Below, in pieces: positions 1 to 7,552 of a DNA stretch of 47,186 nt. How positions within the stretch are numbered: the first letter of the stretch is position 1; the number at the start of each line of letters is the position of its first letter. The DNA is taken from contig CAYQLM010000011.1 of NCBI GenBank assembly GCA_964418365.1, forward strand, positions 1-47,186, read 5' to 3'. The notes under the pieces are model-generated. The model saw nothing but the letters and a program-made list of their open reading frames with translations. It was not told the origin of the DNA and did not search any database. The DNA comes from JBBDXS01 sp964418365. GTDB lineage: Bacteria > Chloroflexota > Dehalococcoidia > DSTF01 > RBG-16-68-14. The position numbers and the translations under genes are program-made.

Positions 1-924
1 CTCGTGGATGCCGACGCCGTTATCGAGGATGCGCGTCGCGCGCCACCAGAAGAAGAAGTGGTCGGGATACCAGTGCGTGCTCTTGTAGGGGACTAGGAGG
101 TCCCCGTGGTCGATGTTCGCCCACTTCCAGAAGGCCATCGGTCCGAAGTCGTGCGCGGCCAGCGCCTCAAGCAGGCCCTCCAAGTTCCCGATTACAGTCA
201 GCAACAACGCCGCGATCGCGGCGAAGATGATCGGCCGCCAGAGCACTTGCGACGTGTCGAAGCCCGCGGCGGGTGTGCCCGGGCCGACTTCGGCGGCGCG
301 CCGCTCCTGTGGCGCCGCCAGGTTGTACACGAGACCGAAGACACCGACCACGGCCAGCGCGACGATCATCGAGAGGCCGAGGTTGAAGCCGACGCTCGTA
401 TCGAGCGCGCTCAGCCGGGTCACCACGGACACAAGCAGATAGCCGAAGTAGTAGTAGCTGACGTTCTGGCCCGCGAGCCAGGGATCGGGTGGCGGGAAGT
501 GCTTGCCGCGCGTGACCGCGTTCAGGAACATGAAGTCCATCGGCTTCTCCGTGCCGCCCAGGTCCGCGACGTAGGAGCGCAGGTAAGCGGCAGTGATGAA
601 GGCGAGGAAGAAGATCACCTCGGCCGCGACGATGAGCCACCAGCGTTCTCGGGCGAAGGCGAGCAGCTCCTCGCGGCGCAGCCAGTACACCACGGCCGAG
701 ATGGCGATGAGGACGAAGACGACGATCCAGATGCCGCCCGCCGTGTTCGGCAGGATGTGAATTACGTTCAGGATCCAGAACCAGTAGCCGACCAGCAGCA
801 GCGCGAAGGCCTTCGAGAGCGTGTATCCGCGGTCAGGCAGACGGCGGAAGAGAAGAAGGCAGAGCGGCAGGGCGGCAAGCCCTACCACCTGCATCATCAA
901 CCACCAGACGAGCGTTTCTGACAT
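1..924 (-). CDS. YYY-family (DUF2298) polytopic membrane protein, N-terminal part
   Basis: The reading frame is open from an ATG at 924 down to base 1 (308 codons) and leaves the window, so this is the N-terminal part of a larger protein. It has many hydrophobic segments. Around residue 160 it carries the triple tyrosine of the Chlor_Arch_YYY family, in the context GQNVSYYYFGYLL, followed by a conserved-looking HWYPDHFFFWW stretch. The family is known from Chloroflexi and archaea. It is a predicted membrane protein related to GT-C type glycosyltransferases, but its substrate is not established. A TATCTT box lies 11 nt before the ATG (936-941), so the leader would be only a few bases. The gene follows ftsY on the same strand, about 90 nt downstream. 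Family assignment is firm; function is not. Confidence 0.85.
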   Translation of the reverse strand, partial: MSETLVWWLMMQVVGLAALPLCLLLFRRLPDRGYTLSKAFALLLVGYWFWILNVIHILPNTAGGIWIVVFVLIAISAVVYWLRREELLAFARERWWLIVAAEVIFFLAFITAAYLRSYVADLGGTEKPMDFMFLNAVTRGKHFPPPDPWLAGQNVSYYYFGYLLVSVVTRLSALDTSVGFNLGLSMIVALAVVGVFGLVYNLAAPQERRAAEVGPGTPAAGFDTSQVLWRPIIFAAIAALLLTVIGNLEGLLEALAAHDFGPMAFWKWANIDHGDLLVPYKSTHWYPDHFFFWWRATRILDNGVGIHE

Positions 925-1011
925 CCGTCCCGGTTAAGATAACGGCTACCCAGGGGCTACCCCATCAGCGAGTGCCCTATCAATAGGACGAGCATACCCG
1001 CACAGAAGTTC

Positions 1012-2055
1012 CTAGCGAAAGAGCGCCTCGACGAAGGCCTCGGCGGAGAAGGGGGCCAGATCCGCCTCCCCCTCGCCCGTGCCGACGAAGCTTACCGGGA
1101 TGCCAAGCTGGTCGCAGATGGCGAAGACGATGCCGCCCTTCGAGGTGCCGTCCAGCTTCGTCAGGCAGACCGAGGTGACCTCGACGGCCTCCGTGAAGGC
1201 CTGGGCCTGGATCAGGGCGTTCTGGCCCGTGGTGGCATCGAGGACGAGGAGCACTTCGTGGGGCGCTGTTGGCTCCTTGCGCTCGATGACGCGCCGAATC
1301 TTGCGCAGCTCCTCCATCAAGTTGAACTTCGTATGAAGCCGCCCTGCCGTATCGATGATGACGACGTCCGCACCGCGGCTCTCGGCGGCACTGAGGGCGT
1401 CGAAGACCACGGCGCCAGGGTCGGCGCCAGGCTTGTGGGCGATGACATCGACGCCGATGCGCTCGCCCCACTCCTTGACCTGATCGATCGCGGCGGCGCG
1501 AAACGTGTCGCCCGCGGCGATGACGGCTTTGCCGCCCTCGACCTGGTAGGCGCGCGCAAGTTTGGCGATCGTCGTCGTCTTGCCGCTGCCGTTGACGCCG
1601 AGCACGAGCACCACCGCGGGCTTCGGCGGCGCTTCGCTCGCGCCATCGAGCCAGATCTGGCCCTTCGGCTGGGGCGTTTGGAGGATCTCGATCAGCGTTT
1701 GCTTGAGCGCGTTGCGGACGCCTTCGGCGTCTCTGATGCGCTCCTTCGCGACGCGCTCACGAACACTGCCGAGGATGTGCTCCGCTGTGGCGAGTCCGGT
1801 GTCGGCGGCGAGGAGCAGCTCCTCGAGCTCCTCCCAGAGCGAGTCATCGAACGTACCGCCGCGGTCGAACAGACCGGAGATCTGGCCGAAGAAGCCGCGC
1901 TTGGTGCGCTGGAGCGCCTGCTCCGTCTTCTGCTCGATCTCGTGCTCGAGCTGCTCATCGGTTGCGGCCTCGGCCTCCAGCTCGGCGACGGGCGCGCCCG
2001 TGGCGTCCGGCTCGGCGAGATCGGCAGCCTGCTTGGGCCTGCGGAAGAAGCGCAT
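1012..2055 (-). CDS. ftsY: Signal recognition particle receptor FtsY
   Basis: SRP receptor GTPase that docks ribosome-SRP complexes at the membrane for co-translational insertion. The protein has 347 residues. An acidic N-terminal stretch (about 15-50) precedes the helical N domain (55-130) and the G domain. The G domain shows GVNGSGKTT (153-161), DTFRAAA (183-189), DTAGR (235-239) and TKLDG (299-303), with the closing GTGE motif near 325. This order is the FtsY/Ffh signature, and the acidic N-terminus plus the absence of an M domain make it FtsY rather than Ffh. The start at 2055 is supported by a TACGAT box 8 nt upstream and the lack of a ribosome binding site, which suggests a leaderless mRNA. 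The gene belongs to the common rnc-smc-ftsY neighbourhood, here interrupted by a plus-strand gene. Its RNA partner is encoded at 17185-17450. Confidence 0.97.
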   Translation of the reverse strand: MRFFRRPKQAADLAEPDATGAPVAELEAEAATDEQLEHEIEQKTEQALQRTKRGFFGQISGLFDRGGTFDDSLWEELEELLLAADTGLATAEHILGSVRERVAKERIRDAEGVRNALKQTLIEILQTPQPKGQIWLDGASEAPPKPAVVLVLGVNGSGKTTTIAKLARAYQVEGGKAVIAAGDTFRAAAIDQVKEWGERIGVDVIAHKPGADPGAVVFDALSAAESRGADVVIIDTAGRLHTKFNLMEELRKIRRVIERKEPTAPHEVLLVLDATTGQNALIQAQAFTEAVEVTSVCLTKLDGTSKGGIVFAICDQLGIPVSFVGTGEGEADLAPFSAEAFVEALFR

Positions 2056-2135
2056 GCAGATGGATCGTAGCGGTGGGGTAGGGCGGGAGCAACCGCGCGT
2101 TGTTGGCCGAGCGGCGGGCTGCTATCGTGCGCTAG
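2056..2135. promoter_or_regulatory. Divergent leaderless promoters of ftsY and the 2136 gene
   Basis: Two promoters lie back to back in this 80-nt gap. On the minus strand TACGAT (2064-2069) stands 8 nt before the ftsY ATG, with TTGCTC 17 nt further upstream. On the plus strand TATCGT (2123-2128) stands 7 nt before the ATG at 2136, with TTGTTG 17 nt upstream. Neither start has a Shine-Dalgarno sequence. The spacing implies transcripts beginning at or next to the start codon. Confidence 0.6.
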
Positions 2136-2819
2136 ATGAGTGGCTTGCGGGTCATGCTGCCGATGTCGGCGGTCATCCTGGTGATCTTCGCCGTGATCCT
2201 GGTGATCTACAAGGTCGTCGGCAGCGGCGATACGAGCGCCAACAGGCGGCACACTCCGACCGATACGCCGGTCGCCGTGGAGACGCCGACAACGTCGGCT
2301 TCGCCAGGGAACGGCGTGCTGCTGCCGTCCGATCCGAGGGCTCGAAAGGACTGCCTACAGGGCTGGCTTAGTTTCGTTGACCCGGAGGGCGCGTTCTCCA
2401 TCTGCTTTCCGTCCGGCTGGCTGCTATTTGTTGATGCACCTCACATCGGCGGGTTCTTGGGAAGAACGCAATCCGTTGGAAACCTAAGCGATGCTGGAGT
2501 GCTCACCGTGTACTCCAGGGGAGCTAGCTACTTCGCGGTCAACCCGGATCGTTGTGGCGGAGCACCTTATGCGGACGACTGGACCGATCTCGAGGTGGCC
2601 GACATGTCGATTGGCGGGACGGAAGTGACCGCGTGTAAAGCGCACTATCTGGCCCACTTTGCGGATGCACCGCCGCAGCAGAATGTTGTGGAATTCGCAG
2701 AACTTCCCGCCCATGAGCCTGGCCGGTACATCGATGTGACTCTAACCGTGCCTGAGAACAGTGCTGGCAAGGTAGCATCGGCCACATGGGACGAGATTCT
2801 GGCGACGTTCCGACGCTAG
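2136..2819 (+). CDS. Membrane-anchored secreted protein of unknown function
   Basis: A 227-residue protein with one N-terminal membrane segment (about 5-28), a Pro/Thr/Ser-rich spacer (about 35-60) and an extracytoplasmic domain. The domain opens with a WLSFVDPEGAFSICFPSGW-like stretch, a pattern seen in small secreted domains of Chloroflexota and Actinobacteria in which a short peptide of the form DPxGxFSFxxPxxW begins the fold. Cysteines at several positions may pair outside the cell. The gene sits in opposite orientation between smc and ftsY, and its last 4 bases overlap the end of smc. Its base composition is visibly less GC-rich than its neighbours, which suggests later insertion. Start chosen from the TATCGT box 7 nt upstream. 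No function can be assigned. Confidence 0.75.
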   Translation: MSGLRVMLPMSAVILVIFAVILVIYKVVGSGDTSANRRHTPTDTPVAVETPTTSASPGNGVLLPSDPRARKDCLQGWLSFVDPEGAFSICFPSGWLLFVDAPHIGGFLGRTQSVGNLSDAGVLTVYSRGASYFAVNPDRCGGAPYADDWTDLEVADMSIGGTEVTACKAHYLAHFADAPPQQNVVEFAELPAHEPGRYIDVTLTVPENSAGKVASATWDEILATFRR

Positions 2820-5800
2820 TTCTTCGAGGCCGGGATGTCGGCGATCTTGAGCGAGAGCACCGTCGACGTACTGTCTTCGCCCATCGAGACGCCGTAGATC
2901 GTATCGGCCATCTCCAGCGTGCGGCGGTTGTGGGTGATGATGATGAACTGCGTCCGCGGCGCAAGCTCGTGCAGCACGGCGGAAAAGCGCTCGACATTGC
3001 TCTCGTCCAGCGCGGCGTCGACTTCGTCCAAGACGCAGATGGGGGACGGGTGCGTCTGCAGCAGCGCGAAGAGCAGCGCCAGCGCCGTGAGCGACCGCTC
3101 GCCGCCGGAGAGCATGGCCAGGCTGCGCACGCGCTTGCGAGGCGGCGTCGCGGCGATGTCGACGCCCGGCAGCGAGTTCTCGTCCGGCTTGGTGAGCACC
3201 AGCTCCGCAGAGCCGCCGTTGAAGAACGTCGTGAAGTAGCGCTTGAACTCGGTGTTCACGCGCTGGAATGTCGTCGAGAAGCGCTCGCGGATGATGAGCT
3301 CAAGCTCGTCGATCGCGCTCAGCAGCGCGCCTTCGGCTTCGCGCAGATCGCCGAGCTGCGTGCTCAAAAAGTCGTACCGTTCTTTGTTTTCGGTGTAGTC
3401 CGTGCCCGCCTGCTCGTTCACCGGCCCGAGGCGGCGGATCTGCGCGCGCAGCGTGGTGATGCGCTCCTTCAGCGCCATGGTGTCGACCGGGGCGCCACCG
3501 CGCATCGGTGGCACGCCGTCGCCATTGTCGCTGGTCAGCCATGACGGCGCGCCGTCGTCTCCGCCTGAGGCGAACGACGGCACGATCTCGCCCTCCGGTG
3601 TCGTGCGGAAGCCTTCTTCTTCGAGCCGCGACCGGAGCGACTCGAGCTCTTCGCTGCGCAGGCTCACGGCCGTCTGGCCCTCCATCAGCGCCCGCTCCGC
3701 GGAGAGCGCGCGTGAGCGCGCAGCCGTCAGCTCTTCGTTCATCGTGCGGTGGCGCGTCTCAAGCTGTTGCAGCGAGTTGTGCGCGGGCGACAGCTCCGTG
3801 CGGGCGGCTTCCTCGACGCGCGCCTTCTCCGCCAGCTCGCTGCGCGCCGACTCTAGGCGCGCGCGCACGCCGGCGAGGTCCTCGTCGAGCCGCGATGCCA
3901 GCGCTTCGCGTCGCGTCAGCTCCTGCTGGATGCGCTCCAGCGCGGCCGCCTGGATCGCGCGCTGGCCTTCGAGCCCCTGCTGCTCATCGTCGAGCGCGAT
4001 CACGCGTGATGAGCGCTCCGTTTCCCAGCGTGTCAGGCGCTCGCGTTGCTCAAGCAGTTGCGTAGTGTAGCCGGAGGCCTGGCGACGCTCGGCTTGATGC
4101 TCAGCGGCCTGCGCGCGCGCCTGCTCGACATCGTCCTCGATGCCGCGCAGCGCTTCGCCGACATCCTGCAGGCTGCGCTCCGCGTCCTGGCGGTGGATGC
4201 GCAGCGCCGTGAGCCGGGCCGCGGTCGACGGCAGGCGCGCTTGATGCTGGCGCAGGGCCAGCTCGGCGGCGGAGAGGTCTCCCCGCAGGCGCTCTGCCTC
4301 GGGCGACAGCTCGTCGTGAGCGCTCCGTGCATCCGCTAGGTCGCCCCGTTCCTGTTCGAGCGCGCTGGAGGCCTCGCCGTGCGCGGCGCGCAGCTGCTCG
4401 ACGTCCGCGGGCAGCTCTCCCACTTCGCGCTGGTGGATCATGGCGCGGCGGATCGCCTTGGCGCTGCCGGCCGTGAGGGCGCCGTCCTGCCGGAGCAGAA
4501 TGCCGTCTAGCGTAACGACGGTGCCGAGTCCGCGGCGCAGCACGCTCTTCGCAATCCCGAGGTTCTGCGCGACGATCGTGCGGCCGAGCAGTGTGTTGAC
4601 GAGCTGGCGGTAGCGCTGGTCGCAGCGCACCAGCTCCGACGCGACGCCCACCACGCCGCGCTCTTCGATCAGGTTGAGGGGATGCGCGACGCGAACGTCG
4701 GTCAGGGGGAAAACCATGGCGCGCCCGTGGTCTTCGCTGATCAGCAGCTCAATCGCGGCCAGCGCATCCTCCTGCGTCTCCACGATCACCGCGTGCAACG
4801 CATCGGCCAGGGCGGCTTCGATCGCGCGCTCGAGGCCGGAGGGCACACGGATCACTTCGCCCAACATGCCAAGCACGCCTTCGATGTGCGCTTCGGGCGC
4901 CGCTTCTTCGCCGGGGATTCGCCCGCCCGCGGCCAGGATCGCGCGCACGCCGGCGTCCGGCTGCGGCAGGTCGACGTCGGTGCCCTGGGCTAGCTCGAGA
5001 CGTGTCTCCGCAGCCTGGCGCTCGATGGACAGCGTCTCCATCTCCTGCGAACGCCGGGCGACCGAGACCGTCAGCTCATCGAGCCGCGCCTTCACCTCGC
5101 CGAGCCGCCGTTCGGTGCGCTGCACCTCGGGCGCGAGCTCGAGGACCCGCGCGCGTCGCGCGGCGAACTCCTGCGCCCACGCCTTGAGCAGCGCGAGCGG
5201 CTGGCGCCGCGACTCTTGGAGGGACGCCAGCTCCGCCTTAAGGCGCTCTTGCTGACCGGACAGCGCCGAAGCCTTTCCCTCCGCCTCGGCCAGGCGCGAG
5301 CTCGCCTCGGCCAAGCGGGCGTCGGCGTCCGCGAGAGCGGCCTGTGCTTCGCCGATCTGCCGGTCGAGCTGCTCCAGCTCCGTCGCGTCGGGGCCGGGCC
5401 CGCGCGCCTCCGCGAGCTGCTGCACAACGCGCTGCGCGCGCTCTTCGAGCTGGGCGACCAGCGCGGCGAGATGATCGCGGTCGGCGCGCGACGCCTCGAT
5501 CTCTGCCGCCAGGTCGTGCCGGCGGCTGGCGAGCAACGTCTCGCGCTCTTCGTCGACGCTGACGCGCTGGCGGACGTCACGGACGTCATTCTCGATCTGG
5601 CGGAACGCTTCCTCACGCGCAACGATGTCGCGCCGGCCGTCATCGATCGCAGCGACGAGCGCGGCGCGCGCTTCCTCGCAGGCGGTGAGCTCCCTCTGCG
5701 CGCTTTCGAACTCACCTCTGCGCTGATCGGCGGCAGCGCGCGCGCCCGTCAGCGCGTCCTGCGCTTCCTGCCACTGCTGTCCGTAGAGCGATTGCAAGGA

Positions 5801-6472
5801 TTGCGCCAGCTCGCTGCTGAGCCGCGCGTGCGAGATCGCGCGCTCCGCCTGGCGCTCGAGTTGGCGCAAGCGCGGCTCGATCTCGTTGACGATCAGCTGC
5901 GCGCGCCCGAGGTTCTCGCGCGTCGCCTCGAGGCGGCGGCGCGCTTCGTCGAGGCGGTCGCGGTGCAGGCGGACGTCGGCAGCATCTTCGATCAGGCCGC
6001 GCCGCTCGTCGGGCCGGAGTGTGAGCACCTGCTCGACGAGCCCCTGGCCCATGAAGGCGTAGCTGTTCTGGCCGACCTGTGCCTTTAGGAACAGCTCGTG
6101 TACGTCCTTGAGACGGACGCGCGACTGGTTGATGTAGTACTCGTTCTCGCCGCTGCGATACGCCCTGCGCGAGACGATGACCTCTTCGAAATCGAGCGGC
6201 AGCCAGTGGTCGCTGTTGTCAAGCGTGATCTTGACTTCTGCGAGACCGAGAGCGGGACGCTTAGCGCTGCCGCTGAAGATAATGTCTTCGGTCTTGCGGG
6301 CGCGGATGATCCGGCTGGCGTGCTCGCCCAGCACCCAGCGGATCGCTTCGGCGACGTTCGTCTTGCCGGCCCCGTTCGGGCCGGCCACGCAGGCGACTCC
6401 GGTGCCAAACGCGAGCGTCGTGGGCGAGGCGAAGCTCTTGAACCCATGGAGCTCGAGGCGCTTCAAATACAT
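2816..6472 (-). CDS. smc: Chromosome partition protein SMC
   Basis: SMC ATPase of the condensin complex that organises and segregates the chromosome. The length of 1218 residues is normal. Walker A is GPNGAGKTN at 32-40. Long Gln/Glu/Arg-rich coiled coils fill about 165-500 and 680-1010, and the hinge lies near 510-670 (GVLGMLGEVI onward). The C-terminal head has the LSGGE signature at 1121-1125 and Walker B with the D-loop (VLDEVDAALDES) near 1148-1159. All catalytic motifs are present. The gene lies 20 nt downstream of rnc on the same strand and is probably co-transcribed with it. A purine-rich AGGGA lies upstream of the ATG. Confidence 0.98.
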   Translation of the reverse strand: MYLKRLELHGFKSFASPTTLAFGTGVACVAGPNGAGKTNVAEAIRWVLGEHASRIIRARKTEDIIFSGSAKRPALGLAEVKITLDNSDHWLPLDFEEVIVSRRAYRSGENEYYINQSRVRLKDVHELFLKAQVGQNSYAFMGQGLVEQVLTLRPDERRGLIEDAADVRLHRDRLDEARRRLEATRENLGRAQLIVNEIEPRLRQLERQAERAISHARLSSELAQSLQSLYGQQWQEAQDALTGARAAADQRRGEFESAQRELTACEEARAALVAAIDDGRRDIVAREEAFRQIENDVRDVRQRVSVDEERETLLASRRHDLAAEIEASRADRDHLAALVAQLEERAQRVVQQLAEARGPGPDATELEQLDRQIGEAQAALADADARLAEASSRLAEAEGKASALSGQQERLKAELASLQESRRQPLALLKAWAQEFAARRARVLELAPEVQRTERRLGEVKARLDELTVSVARRSQEMETLSIERQAAETRLELAQGTDVDLPQPDAGVRAILAAGGRIPGEEAAPEAHIEGVLGMLGEVIRVPSGLERAIEAALADALHAVIVETQEDALAAIELLISEDHGRAMVFPLTDVRVAHPLNLIEERGVVGVASELVRCDQRYRQLVNTLLGRTIVAQNLGIAKSVLRRGLGTVVTLDGILLRQDGALTAGSAKAIRRAMIHQREVGELPADVEQLRAAHGEASSALEQERGDLADARSAHDELSPEAERLRGDLSAAELALRQHQARLPSTAARLTALRIHRQDAERSLQDVGEALRGIEDDVEQARAQAAEHQAERRQASGYTTQLLEQRERLTRWETERSSRVIALDDEQQGLEGQRAIQAAALERIQQELTRREALASRLDEDLAGVRARLESARSELAEKARVEEAARTELSPAHNSLQQLETRHRTMNEELTAARSRALSAERALMEGQTAVSLRSEELESLRSRLEEEGFRTTPEGEIVPSFASGGDDGAPSWLTSDNGDGVPPMRGGAPVDTMALKERITTLRAQIRRLGPVNEQAGTDYTENKERYDFLSTQLGDLREAEGALLSAIDELELIIRERFSTTFQRVNTEFKRYFTTFFNGGSAELVLTKPDENSLPGVDIAATPPRKRVRSLAMLSGGERSLTALALLFALLQTHPSPICVLDEVDAALDESNVERFSAVLHELAPRTQFIIITHNRRTLEMADTIYGVSMGEDSTSTVLSLKIADIPASKN

Positions 6473-6492
6473 ACGATGGACAATCCCTGCCC

Positions 6493-7203
6493 TTAGTCTG
6501 CCAGTTGTTCCTCCAGATGCGCCAGCGCCTCGCGCGCTGCTTGCTTTTCGGCTTCTTGCTTGCTCAGACCCTGGCCCGTGCCGAGCGAGTTGCCGTCGAT
6601 GAGCACCTCCACCGTGAATCGCCGCGCGTGGTCGGGCCCCTCCGCCTCGACGAGACGGTAGTGGGGCGGCGTCTGATAGCGCGATTGGCTGACTTCCTGT
6701 AGCCGCGACTTCGGGTCGAGGGGGAACTGCCGCTCGGGCAAGGCCTTGAACTCTTGCTCGAGCGAGCGCCGGACGAATCGTCGCGCCGCCGCCAGGCCGC
6801 GATCGAGGAAGATAGCACCGACGAGCGCCTCGTAGGCATGCGCCAGGTTCGTCGGCCGGCTGCGTCCGCCGCCCCCCTCCTCGCCCCGCCCCAGATACAG
6901 CGCATCGCCTAACCGAAGCCGCCTGCCGGCCTTCGCCAGGGTGTCGCGCCGGACCAGGAGCGTGCGCAGCTCGGTGAGCTCGCCTTCGTGCTGCTCTGGG
7001 TAGGCGGCATACAGCTCGTCCGCCACGACGAGGCCGAGGACAGCGTCACCCAGGAACTCCAGGCGCTCGTTCGACTCCGGCGCCTCGTGTGGATTCTCGT
7101 TGACGTAGGAACTGTGGACGAGCGCCTGCGTGAGTAGCTCCGCGTCGTTGAACTTGACGCCGAGTCGCTCCTCCAGCGCGCTCCGATCGCTCCCCGCGGC
7201 CAC
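6493..7203 (-). CDS. rnc: Ribonuclease III
   Basis: Double-strand-specific endoribonuclease for rRNA and mRNA processing. The frame is open further upstream to 7365, but the GTG at 7203 is preferred: it has an AGGGGG ribosome binding site about 8 nt upstream and gives 236 residues, the usual family length, whereas the upstream extension is low-complexity and falls in a structured leader. The RNase III signature ERLEFLGDAVL lies at 46-56, with the catalytic acids E49 and D53, and E125 sits in YEALVGAIFLD. The position normally occupied by the fourth acidic metal ligand (D114 in E. coli) is His122 here. A double-stranded RNA binding domain (about 160-230) follows, starting PKSRLQE. First gene of the rnc-smc transcript. 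Confidence 0.95.
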   Translation of the reverse strand: MAAGSDRSALEERLGVKFNDAELLTQALVHSSYVNENPHEAPESNERLEFLGDAVLGLVVADELYAAYPEQHEGELTELRTLLVRRDTLAKAGRRLRLGDALYLGRGEEGGGGRSRPTNLAHAYEALVGAIFLDRGLAAARRFVRRSLEQEFKALPERQFPLDPKSRLQEVSQSRYQTPPHYRLVEAEGPDHARRFTVEVLIDGNSLGTGQGLSKQEAEKQAAREALAHLEEQLAD

Positions 7204-7340
7204 GCTGCTGCCCCCTCTCTGCGCGCGACGGACGCGCCCGCGAGTGACGCGCGCGTCCACGCCCGTGCCCGATTCGAACTGAGAGGAGGGCGGGGAAGAG
7301 GAACAGTCGGCGGCTACCGCCTCGCCGCTCGAACGAATGT

Positions 7341-7409
7341 GTGATCGGTGCCGAGAGACAGGCACGGAGCGCCCTGCCCGGCGCCGTGCTATCTCCCGCT
7401 GCCGATCAC
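7341..7409 (-). promoter_or_regulatory. Extended hairpin in the rnc leader, candidate RNase III self-cleavage site
   Basis: Between the rnc promoter and its start codon the transcript can fold into one long imperfect hairpin. The outer stem is 8 perfect base pairs (7341-7348 with 7402-7409). Going inward there are 4 bp (7353-7356 with 7392-7395), 5 bp (7362-7366 with 7385-7389) and 5 bp (7369-7373 with 7380-7384), closed by a 6-nt loop. In E. coli the rnc mRNA leader carries a stem-loop that RNase III cuts to limit its own synthesis; a similar feedback is inferred here from position and shape only. Confidence 0.5.
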
Positions 7410-7476
7410 CTGCTCGCAGCGATCTACCCTCCCTAAGATGCCTTCGCGTTGCGAGACATCGTGCCGGGCTAGCGCC

Positions 7477-7505
7477 ATCTTAGGAAGCGGCGTCCGAGTT
7501 GTCAA
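7477..7505 (-). promoter_or_regulatory. Promoter of the rnc-smc operon
   Basis: On the minus strand a perfect TTGACA (7500-7505) is separated by 17 nt from TAAGAT (7477-7482), close to the vegetative sigma consensus. Transcription would start near 7470 and leave a leader of about 265 nt before the rnc GTG. The -10 box lies in a 9-bp sequence (7476-7484) that recurs inverted at 7432-7440, so the pair could be an operator. The 349-nt gap 7204-7552 holds only this promoter, the inverted repeat, the leader hairpin and the divergent cca promoter; I see no further gene in it. Confidence 0.7.
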
Positions 7506-7539
7506 GAATCGGGCAGGTTATGTCCGAAATGCGCTCTGC

Positions 7540-7545
7540 TACACT
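7540..7545 (+). promoter_or_regulatory. -10 box of cca (leaderless start)
   Basis: TACACT ends 7 nt before the ATG at 7553, and no ribosome binding site is present. The spacing implies that the mRNA begins at or next to the start codon. Confidence 0.5.
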
Positions 7546-7552
7546 CGACGGC

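Noticed and set aside
1258..2371. Overlapping plus-strand open frames opposite ftsY
   Set aside because: Shadow frames of ftsY; low-complexity composition.
7204..7365. Longer RNase III N-terminus from 7365
   Set aside because: Would translate the leader hairpin; GTG 7203 has a ribosome binding site and gives the normal length.
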